Source: Prosthecobacter debontii
GTDB taxonomy: Bacteria > Verrucomicrobiota > Verrucomicrobiia > Chthoniobacterales > Chthoniobacteraceae
Length of the DNA stretch: 56,467 bases
Assembly (NCBI GenBank): GCA_945861385.1
Contig: CAMAUI010000012.1
Location: 1-56,467 of the forward strand
Reading direction: 5' to 3'
Both the position numbers and the translations under genes were made by a program. The notes under the pieces were generated by a model that had not been told where the DNA came from, made no database searches, and saw nothing but the letters and a program-made list of their open reading frames with translations. Positions 26,489 through 35,493 of this stretch are shown in pieces. Within the stretch, counting starts at the first letter, position 1, and the number at the start of each line of letters is the position of its first letter.

Positions 26489-27997
26489 ATGAAACGCATT
26501 CTCCACTCGCCGTGGCTGGTCGCGCTGGTTGTGCTGGTGCTTGCCGCGCTGCCAGTGTTTGCCGCGCTCGCGGCACACCGCGCACAGGCGCAGCGCGCGG
26601 AGGATCTGCTTTTCGAGCGCAGCGCGGATGTTGTCGCGGCGCAGTTGAGGCTGCTGACATCGAGGCAGACTGCCTGGCAGAGCGGCCTGCGGATGCGGCT
26701 CTCCAACCGAAGCAGCGCCCCTGAGAAGTTGCTGGATGATATCTTCGCATCCGGCTCCTCGGTGAATCTCCCGGAACACTGCCGCGCCATCGGCTATGGC
26801 GCGCTCGAGGACGGGCGCGTTGTCCTGCGCTGGCGCCGCATGAGGGCTGGCGCGGCAATCGCCGGTCTGGGTGACGACCTGCTCGCGGCGTCACCGACCG
26901 CGGTGTTGCTGCGTGGCGCGATGGAGCGGCCGGCGCAGACCGCATCGGTACAGTCCGGCACGGATCTGCTGACCGCGATGACCGTGGCGGAATTCTCACC
27001 CCGGCAGCCGCGTGGCTGGCTGGTGGCCTGGTGGGATATTGGTGCGATGTGCATGGACCCGCAGATCCGGCTGGTCAATGCCGACCATACTCTCACCGCA
27101 CGTCCGCTCGACGACGTCCCGGTGTCGGCAGATGTCTCATTCGATATAGGCGAAGGAGAGGTGCGCTGGCATGTCGGAGTCGGCAAAGGAGCAGGGTTTG
27201 CCGCCCTTTTTCCGCGGATTTCCGAGCGCGCAATCATCCTCACCGGCGGCGGCTGCGCGGTGCTGCTGGGGTTGCTTGCCGGTTTCGTCACTCGTGCTGT
27301 CGGGCTGCGGGCAGCGCTCGCCGCGGAGCGCGAACTGGTGGGGATGAAGGATCACCTGCTGCATTCCGTGTCGCACGAATTCCGCACGCCGCTCAGCGTG
27401 ATCCTTTCAAGTGCGGAGCTGCTGGAAAACTATGACACCCGGCTTTCGCCCGGCCGTCGGGCCGAGGCGCTCGCGCAAATCCGGGAGGCGACCACACGGA
27501 TGAATGATCTCGTCGCCCAGGTGCTCCTATTGAGCCGTCTCGAGGCGCGGAGGATGCCGGTGGAGCCGAGGCCGCTCGATGTGGCCGCTTTTGCCCGTGA
27601 ACTGGCCCGCGAGATCACTGCCTCGATGCCCGCTGGCCCGCAGATCCAGGTTTCCGCACCTGAACAGCTCGAAGCCACCCTCGATCCCTCGCTGCTGCGC
27701 GCCGTGCTTGGCAATGTGCTCTCGAATGCCGTCAAGTTTTCTCCCGCGGACCGGCCTGTCCACTTCGCCATTGAGGGAGGCAACCGGCTTCGTTTCATCA
27801 TCCGCGACAGCGGTTCCGGCATCACCGCCGGCGATTTGCAAAGGGTGCGCGAGCCATTTTTCCGCGGGGCTGCCGCGGAGGCAGTGCCGGGCACAGGTCT
27901 TGGCCTCGCCATTGCGGAGAAATGCGCGGCATTGCTCGGCGGCACGCTCGGAATCGAGAGCGGCCCCGACGGAACCACTGCCACACTCACCGTCTGA
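26489..27997 (+). CDS. Membrane sensor histidine kinase
   Basis: The 502-residue kinase has a transmembrane helix near 8-28 and another near 248-270, bracketing a periplasmic or extracytoplasmic sensor of about 215 residues with no recognised domain. The cytoplasmic core has HisKA motif SVSHEFRTPLSVI (H296), N box GNVLSNAVKFS, DSGSGI and GTGLGLAIAEKC. Its stop overlaps the start of a response regulator gene in TGATG form, so the two form a translationally coupled pair. It diverges from the GH26-like gene, 89 bp away, and may control it (inference). Confidence 0.9.
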   Translation: MKRILHSPWLVALVVLVLAALPVFAALAAHRAQAQRAEDLLFERSADVVAAQLRLLTSRQTAWQSGLRMRLSNRSSAPEKLLDDIFASGSSVNLPEHCRAIGYGALEDGRVVLRWRRMRAGAAIAGLGDDLLAASPTAVLLRGAMERPAQTASVQSGTDLLTAMTVAEFSPRQPRGWLVAWWDIGAMCMDPQIRLVNADHTLTARPLDDVPVSADVSFDIGEGEVRWHVGVGKGAGFAALFPRISERAIILTGGGCAVLLGLLAGFVTRAVGLRAALAAERELVGMKDHLLHSVSHEFRTPLSVILSSAELLENYDTRLSPGRRAEALAQIREATTRMNDLVAQVLLLSRLEARRMPVEPRPLDVAAFARELAREITASMPAGPQIQVSAPEQLEATLDPSLLRAVLGNVLSNAVKFSPADRPVHFAIEGGNRLRFIIRDSGSGITAGDLQRVREPFFRGAAAEAVPGTGLGLAIAEKCAALLGGTLGIESGPDGTTATLTV

Positions 27998-28611
27998 TGA
28001 CCACGCTCCTGCTCATCGAAGACCACGCACCGTTGCGCCGGAATCTTTCCGAAATCCTCACCCTTGAAGGCTACCGTGTGCTCACAGCCGCCACCGGTGG
28101 TGATGGCCTCCGGCTTGCGCGCACGGAACGGCCGGACCTCATTCTGTGCGACATCATGCTCCCGGGCATGGATGGGCTTGAAATCCTCGCGGCCCTGCGT
28201 GGCGACGCTGCGTGCGCCGGATTGCCGTTCATTTTCCTGACGGCGAAAGGGGATGCGCCGGACATCCGCGCAGGAATGAAACTCGGTGCCGACGACTACC
28301 TGCCAAAACCCGTCGCCCGCGCCGATCTGCTCGATGCCATCCGCACCCGCCTGCAACGCGCCAGCCAGCAGCGCGCATTCCCCCCGTGCTTCGATTCGCC
28401 CGCCCCGCTCGAGACGCTCGGCCTTTCTCCACGCGAAGCCGAGGTGCTGCTCTGGATGGCGCAGGGCAAGGCCAATCATGACATCGCCACCATCCTGGGA
28501 TGCAGCCATGCCACGGTGAAAAAACACGCTGTCCACATCTTCGCAAAACTTGGTGTGGAGACGCGCGCCGCGGCAATGCTCATCGCGATCGAAGCGTTGC
28601 GCGCGCAGTAG
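27997..28611 (+). CDS. NarL/LuxR-type response regulator
   Basis: The 204-residue protein has an N-terminal receiver domain (LLLIEDHAPLRR; phosphoacceptor D52 in ILCDIMLPGMDG; T82; K104 in YLPKPV). A C-terminal LuxR/GerE helix-turn-helix follows (about 142-204: LSPREAEVLLWMAQGKANHD and HATVKKHAVHIFAKLGVETR). It overlaps the sensor kinase gene by one base and is its evident partner. The DNA targets are unknown. It ends 12 bp from the convergent ABC binding-protein gene. Confidence 0.93.
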   Translation: MTTLLLIEDHAPLRRNLSEILTLEGYRVLTAATGGDGLRLARTERPDLILCDIMLPGMDGLEILAALRGDAACAGLPFIFLTAKGDAPDIRAGMKLGADDYLPKPVARADLLDAIRTRLQRASQQRAFPPCFDSPAPLETLGLSPREAEVLLWMAQGKANHDIATILGCSHATVKKHAVHIFAKLGVETRAAAMLIAIEALRAQ

Positions 28612-28623
28612 GCGCTTCCGGCG

Positions 28624-30246
28624 TCAGCGGCCGGCGCGGGCGAGTTCGGCGGAGCGGCGGTAATTTTCGCGGAAGACGTCGGCAAGGCGTTTGGTGAGCT
28701 GCACCTGGGCGATCATGCTCGCGCCGCGGCTGGTGGCGGGGATGATCTCGTTGGTCGTGGAGTCGTAGCTTACGGCGCTTACGTCCTCGAACGCCGCGAG
28801 CGCCTCGGGCGGGAATGAGCCATCCGCCCGGCGCGCGGCCATGAGCGCCTCCCATGCGGCTCGAAGCTCGGTGTGCGCATCAATGCACATGACGCGCACG
28901 ACGAAGCGGATCGCGTTGAAATGCCTGCCCGTGCGGCTGCCCACGTAGGCGAAACTTTTCGCCCGCTCGTAAGGCAGCACATCCGGTGTGCAGCGGAAGC
29001 TGCGAAATTCCGGCGCGTAGAGCGACGGCAGGACGGGAAGGCGATGCAGCGCGGTTTCCTTCGGACCGTCGGGCAGGTTGGTTTTCCAGCCCCAGATTTT
29101 TTGTCCCTCGGGGGAAAGAAGGTATGTGATGAAGTGACGCGCGAGTTCCGGGTGCGGGGCACCGCGAAGCATGGCCACCGGATCCACTCCGTAGCTCGTG
29201 CCGCCGGAGGCGTCGTTGTAGCCGACGCGCGAGGTGCCGTCGGCGCGCAGCACCGTCGCGGCCTGCACGCGGCCGTAGAAATCTATCGTCATCCCCGCTG
29301 CCGCTTCGCCGGCTTCGACATCGAGCGCGATCTTCGATGAAAAGTCGGACCAGTATCTCGCGTTTGCGCCGATGCGCTGGAGGAGGTTCATCGCCTTTCG
29401 CCAGCCGTCGGCGACGGCCTGTTTCTCGGAGGCACCGCCTTTGCCAGCGATGGCCTCATTCATCTGCTGCTGGATGAGCATCTCGAACGCCTTGTTCGCC
29501 GAGCTGCTCTGCGTGGGGTTCGCAAGGGCGAGGGTGCGAAAGTAGCGGGGGTCTGCGAGGTTGTCCCATCGCTGTGGTTCCGGCAGGCCGAGCCGTGCGA
29601 TGAGGTCGCGGTTGAATGCGATCCCAAACGCACCGATCGCCGTGCCGATCCAGCGGCCCGCTGGATCCCAGTACGGCTCGCCGCCGACGATCTCGGGGAT
29701 CGCATGATCGCCGAAAAGCTCCGGGTGCGCGCGCACGAAACCGGAGTCCACCAGCACGCCGTCGGCAGCCATGCTTTTGAAATCGAGCGCGCCGCCGCCG
29801 AAAAACACGTCGTGCCCGCAGCCTGCATCCGAGGCGAGAAAATCGCGCCGCGCGGCTTCCGCGGGCGTGTCGTCGGCGGGGGAGTTGTCCGGGACGATCT
29901 TCGCATTCAGGAATGCGTCGGCGACATCGCGGCTCCACTGTTTGCCGAGGACATTGCGCCACCGGTTTTGAAAAGTCCCGGCGTACTGGCCCTTGATGAA
30001 CCGCACGATCTCGCTCGTCCCTCCCGGCGTGCGGTAATCCACCGTCACCGTCCGGCCTGTGCGCGCGTGATACCACTCGCGGAAGCCGCGCCCGAACTCC
30101 GCGCGAATGGCCTCATTGTGCGGGGTGATCACGACGAGAGTGTCGTCGCCGCGCAGGATGCGTTCGTCGCCTCGTGGGCGCAGCGCGATCGGCCCGACCA
30201 CCACCGCGGCGAGCAAGGCGAGCAGCAGCCAGAGTGAGCGTCCCAT
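28624..30246 (-). CDS. ABC transporter extracellular solute-binding protein
   Basis: The 540-residue protein has an uncleaved or cleaved N-terminal helix (MGRSLWLLLALLAAVVVGPI), then a periplasmic binding-protein fold of the iron/thiamine/polyamine group. Typical pieces are TLVVITPHNEAIRAEFGRGFREWY near the start, WIGTAIGAFGIAFNRDL mid-way and FITYLLSPEGQKIWG. It is longer than the usual 330-350 residues, with extra sequence at about 110-180 and a C-terminal extension. The ATPase gene lies 3 bp upstream on the same strand. No permease gene is adjacent, which is unusual for this class. The ligand is not predictable. Confidence 0.85.
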   Translation of the reverse strand: MGRSLWLLLALLAAVVVGPIALRPRGDERILRGDDTLVVITPHNEAIRAEFGRGFREWYHARTGRTVTVDYRTPGGTSEIVRFIKGQYAGTFQNRWRNVLGKQWSRDVADAFLNAKIVPDNSPADDTPAEAARRDFLASDAGCGHDVFFGGGALDFKSMAADGVLVDSGFVRAHPELFGDHAIPEIVGGEPYWDPAGRWIGTAIGAFGIAFNRDLIARLGLPEPQRWDNLADPRYFRTLALANPTQSSSANKAFEMLIQQQMNEAIAGKGGASEKQAVADGWRKAMNLLQRIGANARYWSDFSSKIALDVEAGEAAAGMTIDFYGRVQAATVLRADGTSRVGYNDASGGTSYGVDPVAMLRGAPHPELARHFITYLLSPEGQKIWGWKTNLPDGPKETALHRLPVLPSLYAPEFRSFRCTPDVLPYERAKSFAYVGSRTGRHFNAIRFVVRVMCIDAHTELRAAWEALMAARRADGSFPPEALAAFEDVSAVSYDSTTNEIIPATSRGASMIAQVQLTKRLADVFRENYRRSAELARAGR

Positions 30247-30249
30247 GCG

Positions 30250-31314
30250 TCAGACGGCCAGAGCGACCACGTCCTGCGGCTCCACGCTGGCGAAAATATC
30301 GCGGTCATCCGCCGTGAACGCGAATCGCGGGTTCAATTCGTAAATTTTCACCAACTGGCCGCGCGTCGCGAAGCGATACTGCGCCATCTCCCCGAGGTAC
30401 ACGCGCTCACGGATGCGCCCCGGCACGGAATTGACCGCCGATGGTTCCACGCTGAGGCGCCAGGCCTCCGGGCGAATGCTCAGAAGCACCATCGCGCCAA
30501 CCGCCGGAGGCGGTGACTGCGCCACTGCGGTGAACTGCGCGAGCGCCGTCTCCACGCTGATGTGGCCATCCGAGAGGGCACTCACTTTTCCCTCGATGAA
30601 ATTTGTCTCGCCCATGAAATCCGCCACGAAGCGCGTCGCCGGCTTCCGGTAAATGTCCAGCGGCGTTCCTGTCTGCCGGATGTGCCCGCCTTCCATGACG
30701 GCGATGTGATCACCCACGCTCAGCGCCTCCTTTTGATCGTGCGTCACGTAGATCGCAGTCAGCCCGGCATCCTTGCAGATGCGCCGGATTTCGCCGCGCA
30801 TCTCGATGCGCAGCTTGGTGTCGAGGTTCGAGAGCGGCTCATCGAGCAGCAGGCACCGCGGCCGGATCACCATCGCGCGGGCGAGCGCCACGCGCTGTTG
30901 CTGGCCACCGGAGAGCTGGTGAATCTTCCTGTCCGCGTAAGCCACCATTTTCACCGACTCGAGCGCAGCCGCGACCCTCTGCCTGGTCTCCGCGCGGGGC
31001 ACGCTGCGCTCCTCCAGCCCAAACGCCACGTTTTGCGTCACCGTCATGTGCGGCCACAGTGCGTAGCTCTGGAACATCATCCCCGTGTTCCGCCGGTGCG
31101 GCGGCAGATGAGTCACCTCCTCGTCGCCGAAAAAAATCCGACCGCCCTCGGGCAGATAAAACCCGGCGATGCTGCGCAGCAGCGTTGTCTTCCCGCAGCC
31201 GCTCGGTCCGAGGAGGAAAAAGACATCGCCCGCGCCGATGGTGAGATTGAGCGAATGCAGCGCCGTCGTCCCGCCGAAGCGCTTCGTCAGATTTTCGATG
31301 CGGATGGAAATCAC
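30250..31314 (-). CDS. ABC transporter ATP-binding protein (PotA/FbpC type)
   Basis: The 354-residue ATPase has Walker A GPSGCGKTT, signature LSGGQQQRVALARAM, Walker B CLLLDEPLSNLD and switch VTHDQKEAL. A C-terminal TOBE-like regulatory domain follows (about 265-350), as in importers of iron, polyamines or sugars. A GTG start at 31314 places the ATPase at the N-terminus; an in-frame upstream stretch of low quality is not used. It is followed 3 bp later by a binding-protein gene but no permease gene. It should drive an importer whose membrane subunit lies elsewhere. Confidence 0.9.
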   Translation of the reverse strand: MISIRIENLTKRFGGTTALHSLNLTIGAGDVFFLLGPSGCGKTTLLRSIAGFYLPEGGRIFFGDEEVTHLPPHRRNTGMMFQSYALWPHMTVTQNVAFGLEERSVPRAETRQRVAAALESVKMVAYADRKIHQLSGGQQQRVALARAMVIRPRCLLLDEPLSNLDTKLRIEMRGEIRRICKDAGLTAIYVTHDQKEALSVGDHIAVMEGGHIRQTGTPLDIYRKPATRFVADFMGETNFIEGKVSALSDGHISVETALAQFTAVAQSPPPAVGAMVLLSIRPEAWRLSVEPSAVNSVPGRIRERVYLGEMAQYRFATRGQLVKIYELNPRFAFTADDRDIFASVEPQDVVALAV

Positions 31315-31424
31315 AATGCCCCGAGCAATGGCGGGAGGCAGGGGTGGAGGCAAGCAGGAGTGGGGTGGTCGTGAGACGCGCCATCCCACGACATGCAGGG
31401 CAATCGCCTGCCGGCGACCGGAGA

Positions 31425-33377
31425 CTAGGCCCCGTTGCCGAGAAGCGAGCGCATGCTGCGGAGCAGCTTCTCCGCGGTGTACGGCTTTTCGAGAATGATC
31501 GAGACTCCCAGGCTGCCGAGGATCACGCGCTTCTCCGCGTCAACGTGGCCGCTGGACACTATGACCTTGGCGTCCGGGTTGAGCTTCCGGAGCGAGCGCG
31601 TGAGCGAGATGCCGTCCATGATGCCCATGTGGAGATCGGTGATGATGATGCCGATTTCCCGCCGTTCAAAATACAGCGCAAGCGCATCGGTGCCATCCTC
31701 GGCAGTGAAGCAGCGGTATCCGTTGGCCTCGAGAGTCGAGACAATCGCCTCACGGATCGCAGCTTCGTCATCCACGACCAGGACGAGTTCGCCATTTCCG
31801 CGAAGCTCGCCAGTCTCCTCTTTTTTCACTTCGCTGTCCTTGGCCTCGACATTCGCCGGGAGAAACACGCGGAAGGTGGTGCCGACACCCACCTCACTCT
31901 GGACGCCCAGGACACCCTGGTGGCTTTTCACGATGCCGATGACTGTGGCGAGCCCAAGCCCTGTCCCTTTGTCCTGCGACTTTGTGGTGAAGAACGGATC
32001 GAAGATTTTCCCCAGCATCTCCGGCGGTATGCCGACCCCGGTGTCGCTAACGCTGATGCAAACGTGCGGCCCGAGCTGAAGGCCGGGATTGGTTCGTGCG
32101 AAATGCTCGTCCACCTCGATGTTCTCGCAGGCGAGGCGAAGTGAGCCGCCTTTTTCGCTCATCGCGTCCCGTGCGTTCACGCAGAGGTTCAGCAGCACCT
32201 GATGGATCTGAGTGGCATCGCCTGTGAGCATCCACAGGTCGTTGGGGAGGTTCGTGGTGATGTTGATGTTCTTTGGGAAAGTCTGCCGCATCACCTTCGT
32301 CATCTCGGTGACGAGATGCTTTGGCTGGAGAAGCACGCGCTCTCCCACCACGCCGCGCGCGAAGGTGAGGATTTGTTTCACGATGTCCGCGCCACGCTCT
32401 GCGCCGCCCTCGATGATGGAGAGCATGTTCAAGTCCCCGGCGCTGAGCGGGGACGCCCGGAGGATGCCCGCGGCCATCATGATCGGGGAGAGAATGTTGT
32501 TCAAATCGTGGGCGATTCCACTGGCGAGCGAGCCGATGCTTTCCAACCGCTGCATCCGGAGGTAGCGCGACTCGAGCTGCTTGGTTTCGGTGGTGTCGCT
32601 GTTGATGAGGAGAACAGACTCCGGCTCCCCGGTCGCTTCGTCGCGAGTCAGCGACCAACGGCTGTTGACCGTGGCTTTCCTGCCGTCTTTGCGCGTGTGC
32701 TGCATCTCGCCGGTCCATGCATCCTTCGCGAGCAGGCCGCTCATGCACTTCAGCACCGTGTCGCCTTCCATGCCGAGGAGTTCGTGTGCGGTTTTGCCGA
32801 GGGCCTCCTGCGAGGTCCAGCCGTAGATTTTCTCCGCACCCTTGTTCCAGAACAGAATTTCGCGATCGAGGTTGCAGGCGATGATTGCATCCGAGGCAAG
32901 ATCGAGAAGCCGCGCGAGTCCGCGATTTTCGCCCTCTGCCTGCCCCTCCTTGCCGCGGTTCATGGCGGTCACGAGGACGGCCGGCCTCTCGTTAAAAGTG
33001 ATCTGCTGCCATGCCTCATGGACGGCGAGGATGTCACCGCTTTTGGTGATGTGCCGCCAGTTCGGAGGGCTGACATCGGAGGCCGCGTCCCGATGGAACT
33101 CCATGAAAATGGCAGCGTCCGCCGCGGGATGCACCTTGTCGGCGGTCATCGCCAGGAATTCGTCATGGCTCCATCCGTAGCGCCGGATCGCGGCGTCGTT
33201 CACGGCGAGGAACTCCAGCGTTTCCGAGTCAAAAATCCACATGGGACACGGCGCCTTATTGAATAGAACATCGAAACCGGGTTCGTCGGCAGACGGGCAG
33301 GGGTCGGCGGAAATCGCCAGATGGTGAGTCCCGGTGATTTCACCTGGAAATGGAATCGGTTTAAGGCTGGAAAGCAT
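31425..33377 (-). CDS. PAS-containing hybrid histidine kinase with receiver
   Basis: The 650-residue soluble hybrid kinase has two PAS domains (about 35-140 and 155-265; DAIIACNLDREILFWNKGAE is the PAS core of the second). The kinase core has SGIAHDLNNILSPIM (H290), SDTGVGIP and GTGLGLATVIGIV. The C-terminal receiver (about 535-650) has D581 in IIITDLHMGIMDG and K631 in ILEKPY. There are no membrane segments, so it senses an internal signal. The fusion of kinase and receiver suggests a phosphorelay or an internal autoregulatory loop. It precedes the ABC genes on the same strand by 110 bp; a link is not established. Confidence 0.9.
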   Translation of the reverse strand: MLSSLKPIPFPGEITGTHHLAISADPCPSADEPGFDVLFNKAPCPMWIFDSETLEFLAVNDAAIRRYGWSHDEFLAMTADKVHPAADAAIFMEFHRDAASDVSPPNWRHITKSGDILAVHEAWQQITFNERPAVLVTAMNRGKEGQAEGENRGLARLLDLASDAIIACNLDREILFWNKGAEKIYGWTSQEALGKTAHELLGMEGDTVLKCMSGLLAKDAWTGEMQHTRKDGRKATVNSRWSLTRDEATGEPESVLLINSDTTETKQLESRYLRMQRLESIGSLASGIAHDLNNILSPIMMAAGILRASPLSAGDLNMLSIIEGGAERGADIVKQILTFARGVVGERVLLQPKHLVTEMTKVMRQTFPKNINITTNLPNDLWMLTGDATQIHQVLLNLCVNARDAMSEKGGSLRLACENIEVDEHFARTNPGLQLGPHVCISVSDTGVGIPPEMLGKIFDPFFTTKSQDKGTGLGLATVIGIVKSHQGVLGVQSEVGVGTTFRVFLPANVEAKDSEVKKEETGELRGNGELVLVVDDEAAIREAIVSTLEANGYRCFTAEDGTDALALYFERREIGIIITDLHMGIMDGISLTRSLRKLNPDAKVIVSSGHVDAEKRVILGSLGVSIILEKPYTAEKLLRSMRSLLGNGA

Positions 33378-33420
33378 CAATGCAAGGGCTTGGGTTCTGA
33401 TTTTAGCAGCTTCTGAGCCC

Positions 33421-33454
33421 CACTCCCCTGTGAACTTTCGCGGATGGGGGAGTG
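33421..33454 (-). terminator. Possible hairpin terminator after the MFS gene
   Basis: CACTCCCC and GGGGAGTG pair perfectly over 8 bp with an 18-base loop, between the MFS stop and the hybrid-kinase start. There is no T-tract, so classic rho-independent action is doubtful. Confidence 0.3.
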
Positions 33455-33494
33455 CGGCCAACGGCGCGGCGCCGCTCCTGTACCTGCGAAGCGG

Positions 33495-34883
33495 TCAGTG
33501 TGGCGTCGCGGCCACGCCGCCCTGCGGCGCGCCCTGCTTCGGCGGGTGGAAGAAAAGCAGCAGCGCGGCGGCGGCGGCGAGCGCGGCGTAGGTGGGCACG
33601 AGGAAGAGGCCCTTGAAGTCCACGATGTTGCCGTGCTTGAACGTCTCCTGGATGAGCAGCGGGCAGATGGAATTGGCCACGAGCGCGCCAACACCGAGGA
33701 TCATCACGTTGAACAGTCCCTGCGCGCTGGAGCGCGCATCCTTCGGGAAATATTCGTCCACGAAAATATAGACCGTGGCGAAGAAGAACGCGTAGCAGAT
33801 GCCGTGGAGGATTTGCACAGTGATGATGGTGGCCTGCGAGTCGGGGAAGAACGCATACACGGCGAAGCGCGCCGCGTGGCCAAGCACGCCGATGATCATC
33901 GTGAAGCGCCAGCCGAGCGCCTTCAGCGTCGCGCCGAGGATGAGCATGGTGAGGAGTTCGGCGACTTGGCCGATGGTCATGACGGGCATGATCCAGTTGC
34001 CCGGGATGCCGACGCCGCCTGCCTCCTTCGCCGCACCGAGGAATCCGCCGGTCCAGTTGAAGTAGCAATTGTGGACGAATGAATCCACGAAGGTGACGAG
34101 GAAGAGAATGAGGACGAACGGGTGCTTGAGGAGTTTCAGTGCTTCGAGCCATGCGAGGCTTTCCGCAGCGCCCTCTTCCTTTTTCTTCGGCGGCGTGTGC
34201 GGGAGCGTGAGGCTGAATGCGGCGAGCACGAGCGAGATGATGCCCGAGACGATAAAGGTCCACTTTGTCGCCTCCTTCAGCGGGTCGCCGGTGAGGCCGG
34301 ATTTCAGCACGACATCAAACCACGCCTTGATGCCGTCCGGATTTGCCGCGCTCACCTTAGCCCAGTCCACGAGGATGAAGACGAACGGCCACGCGACGAG
34401 AATCCAGCCGAAGGTGCCGCCCATGCGGATGATGCCGAACTCCTTTTTCGGATCCTTCATGTTAGCGAAGGCGATGGAGTTCGTGATCGAGAGCGTCGGC
34501 ACGTAGAGCAGGCAGTGGATGAGCATCAGGATGAAGAACGGCCAGAAGCTCTTCGTGAAGCCGCAGCCGAGGATCGCCGCGCCACCGATGAGGTGGCTGA
34601 AGGCGAGAAACTTTTCGGCGGCGAAATTGCGATCGGCAAATTGGTTGCTGAAGAACATGCCGATGATCGCCGCGACGGGGAAGGCGTTCAGGATCATGCC
34701 CTGTTCTGAGAACAGCACCTGCAGAAACCCCGGGAGCATATCCACGAAACCCTTGAGTGCCGCCGGGGGATTCACCGCGGAGAAGCCGAGGCTCGGCAGG
34801 TAGCCGAAAATCAGCGGAAGCCATGCGCCCCAGATGGCGATCTCGAGCACCATCATGAGGAAAAGTTTGTTGCGAGTGTTCAT
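33495..34883 (-). CDS. MFS transporter, nucleoside:H+ symporter type
   Basis: The 462-residue protein has about 12 hydrophobic segments. The start MNTRNKLFLMMVLEIAIWGAW, PVAAIIGMFFSNQFADRNF and FGIIRMGGTFGWILVAWPF match the nucleoside:H+ symporter (NupG-like) branch, which is frequent in Planctomycetota and Verrucomicrobiota. It is proposed to import a nucleoside or related solute across the inner membrane. A hydrophilic central loop (PPKKKEEG) divides the two six-helix halves. ATG 34883 is chosen because the hydrophobic first helix follows at once. It has no obvious operon partner. Confidence 0.85.
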   Translation of the reverse strand: MNTRNKLFLMMVLEIAIWGAWLPLIFGYLPSLGFSAVNPPAALKGFVDMLPGFLQVLFSEQGMILNAFPVAAIIGMFFSNQFADRNFAAEKFLAFSHLIGGAAILGCGFTKSFWPFFILMLIHCLLYVPTLSITNSIAFANMKDPKKEFGIIRMGGTFGWILVAWPFVFILVDWAKVSAANPDGIKAWFDVVLKSGLTGDPLKEATKWTFIVSGIISLVLAAFSLTLPHTPPKKKEEGAAESLAWLEALKLLKHPFVLILFLVTFVDSFVHNCYFNWTGGFLGAAKEAGGVGIPGNWIMPVMTIGQVAELLTMLILGATLKALGWRFTMIIGVLGHAARFAVYAFFPDSQATIITVQILHGICYAFFFATVYIFVDEYFPKDARSSAQGLFNVMILGVGALVANSICPLLIQETFKHGNIVDFKGLFLVPTYAALAAAAALLLFFHPPKQGAPQGGVAATPH

Positions 34884-34983
34884 AGAGCTGGTTTGGGAAG
34901 TGACCCGCGCGGTGTAGGCGAGGCCGGTTGCCAGTGGCAAGAGCCGTCTGCGGGGATGCGTCAGCGATTTTCCCCGCTCCCCG

Positions 34984-35373
34984 TCAGCGAGAACTGTGGT
35001 CGCTGGTGAGAATGACGGCGGCATTGTCGAACTCCCCCACCCTGCGCAATGCGTCGAGGATTTTCCCGAGTACGAGATCGAGGTACGCGAGGTGGTTGCG
35101 GCAGCCTTCCGTGTCGTGCGACATGCGGTTGCCCTTGAAGGGGCCTGAATAGGTTCCGCCGGGCTTGAAAATCCAAGGGCAGCGAGGGAGAGGCAGGTGA
35201 ATCAGCGCGAACTGATTTCGCGGTGCCGTGGCGATGAGCCGAATGGTGTGGGTGAGCAGGCCGTGGTTGATGGACTTCCAGTGGCGGGCTCGCGGGCAGG
35301 GATTTGCTGGAAAACGCTGAACAAACTCACCGCCGCGCGCAAGGTGGGCTGCGATGAAATAATGCTTCTCGTA
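34984..35373 (-). pseudogene. Remnant of a sulfatase-like hydrolase (C-terminal part)
   Basis: On the minus strand one frame is open for 129 codons, starting just after a TGA (35374-35376) and ending at TGA (34984-34986). It reads like the end of an alkaline-phosphatase-superfamily enzyme: RHWKSINHGLLTHT, then NQFALIHLPLPRCPWIF, YLDLVLGKILDALRRVGEFD and AAVILTSDHSSR. The last part is the typical 'lvDnTiViLTSDHG' region. It has no upstream part, no start codon in a good place and a stop right after SDHSSR, so it is a decayed fragment and not a working gene. Confidence 0.65.
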
Positions 35374-35493
35374 TCACGTGGGAGCAGGCACTGCGGGCGA
35401 TTCGGCCGTGGCTGGTGAGATAGCCCGGCCCCTGCCTTTGCTGCGGCATGAAATTTGACGACATCGTCGCCGGCTTCGCTTGACGAAGCAATG

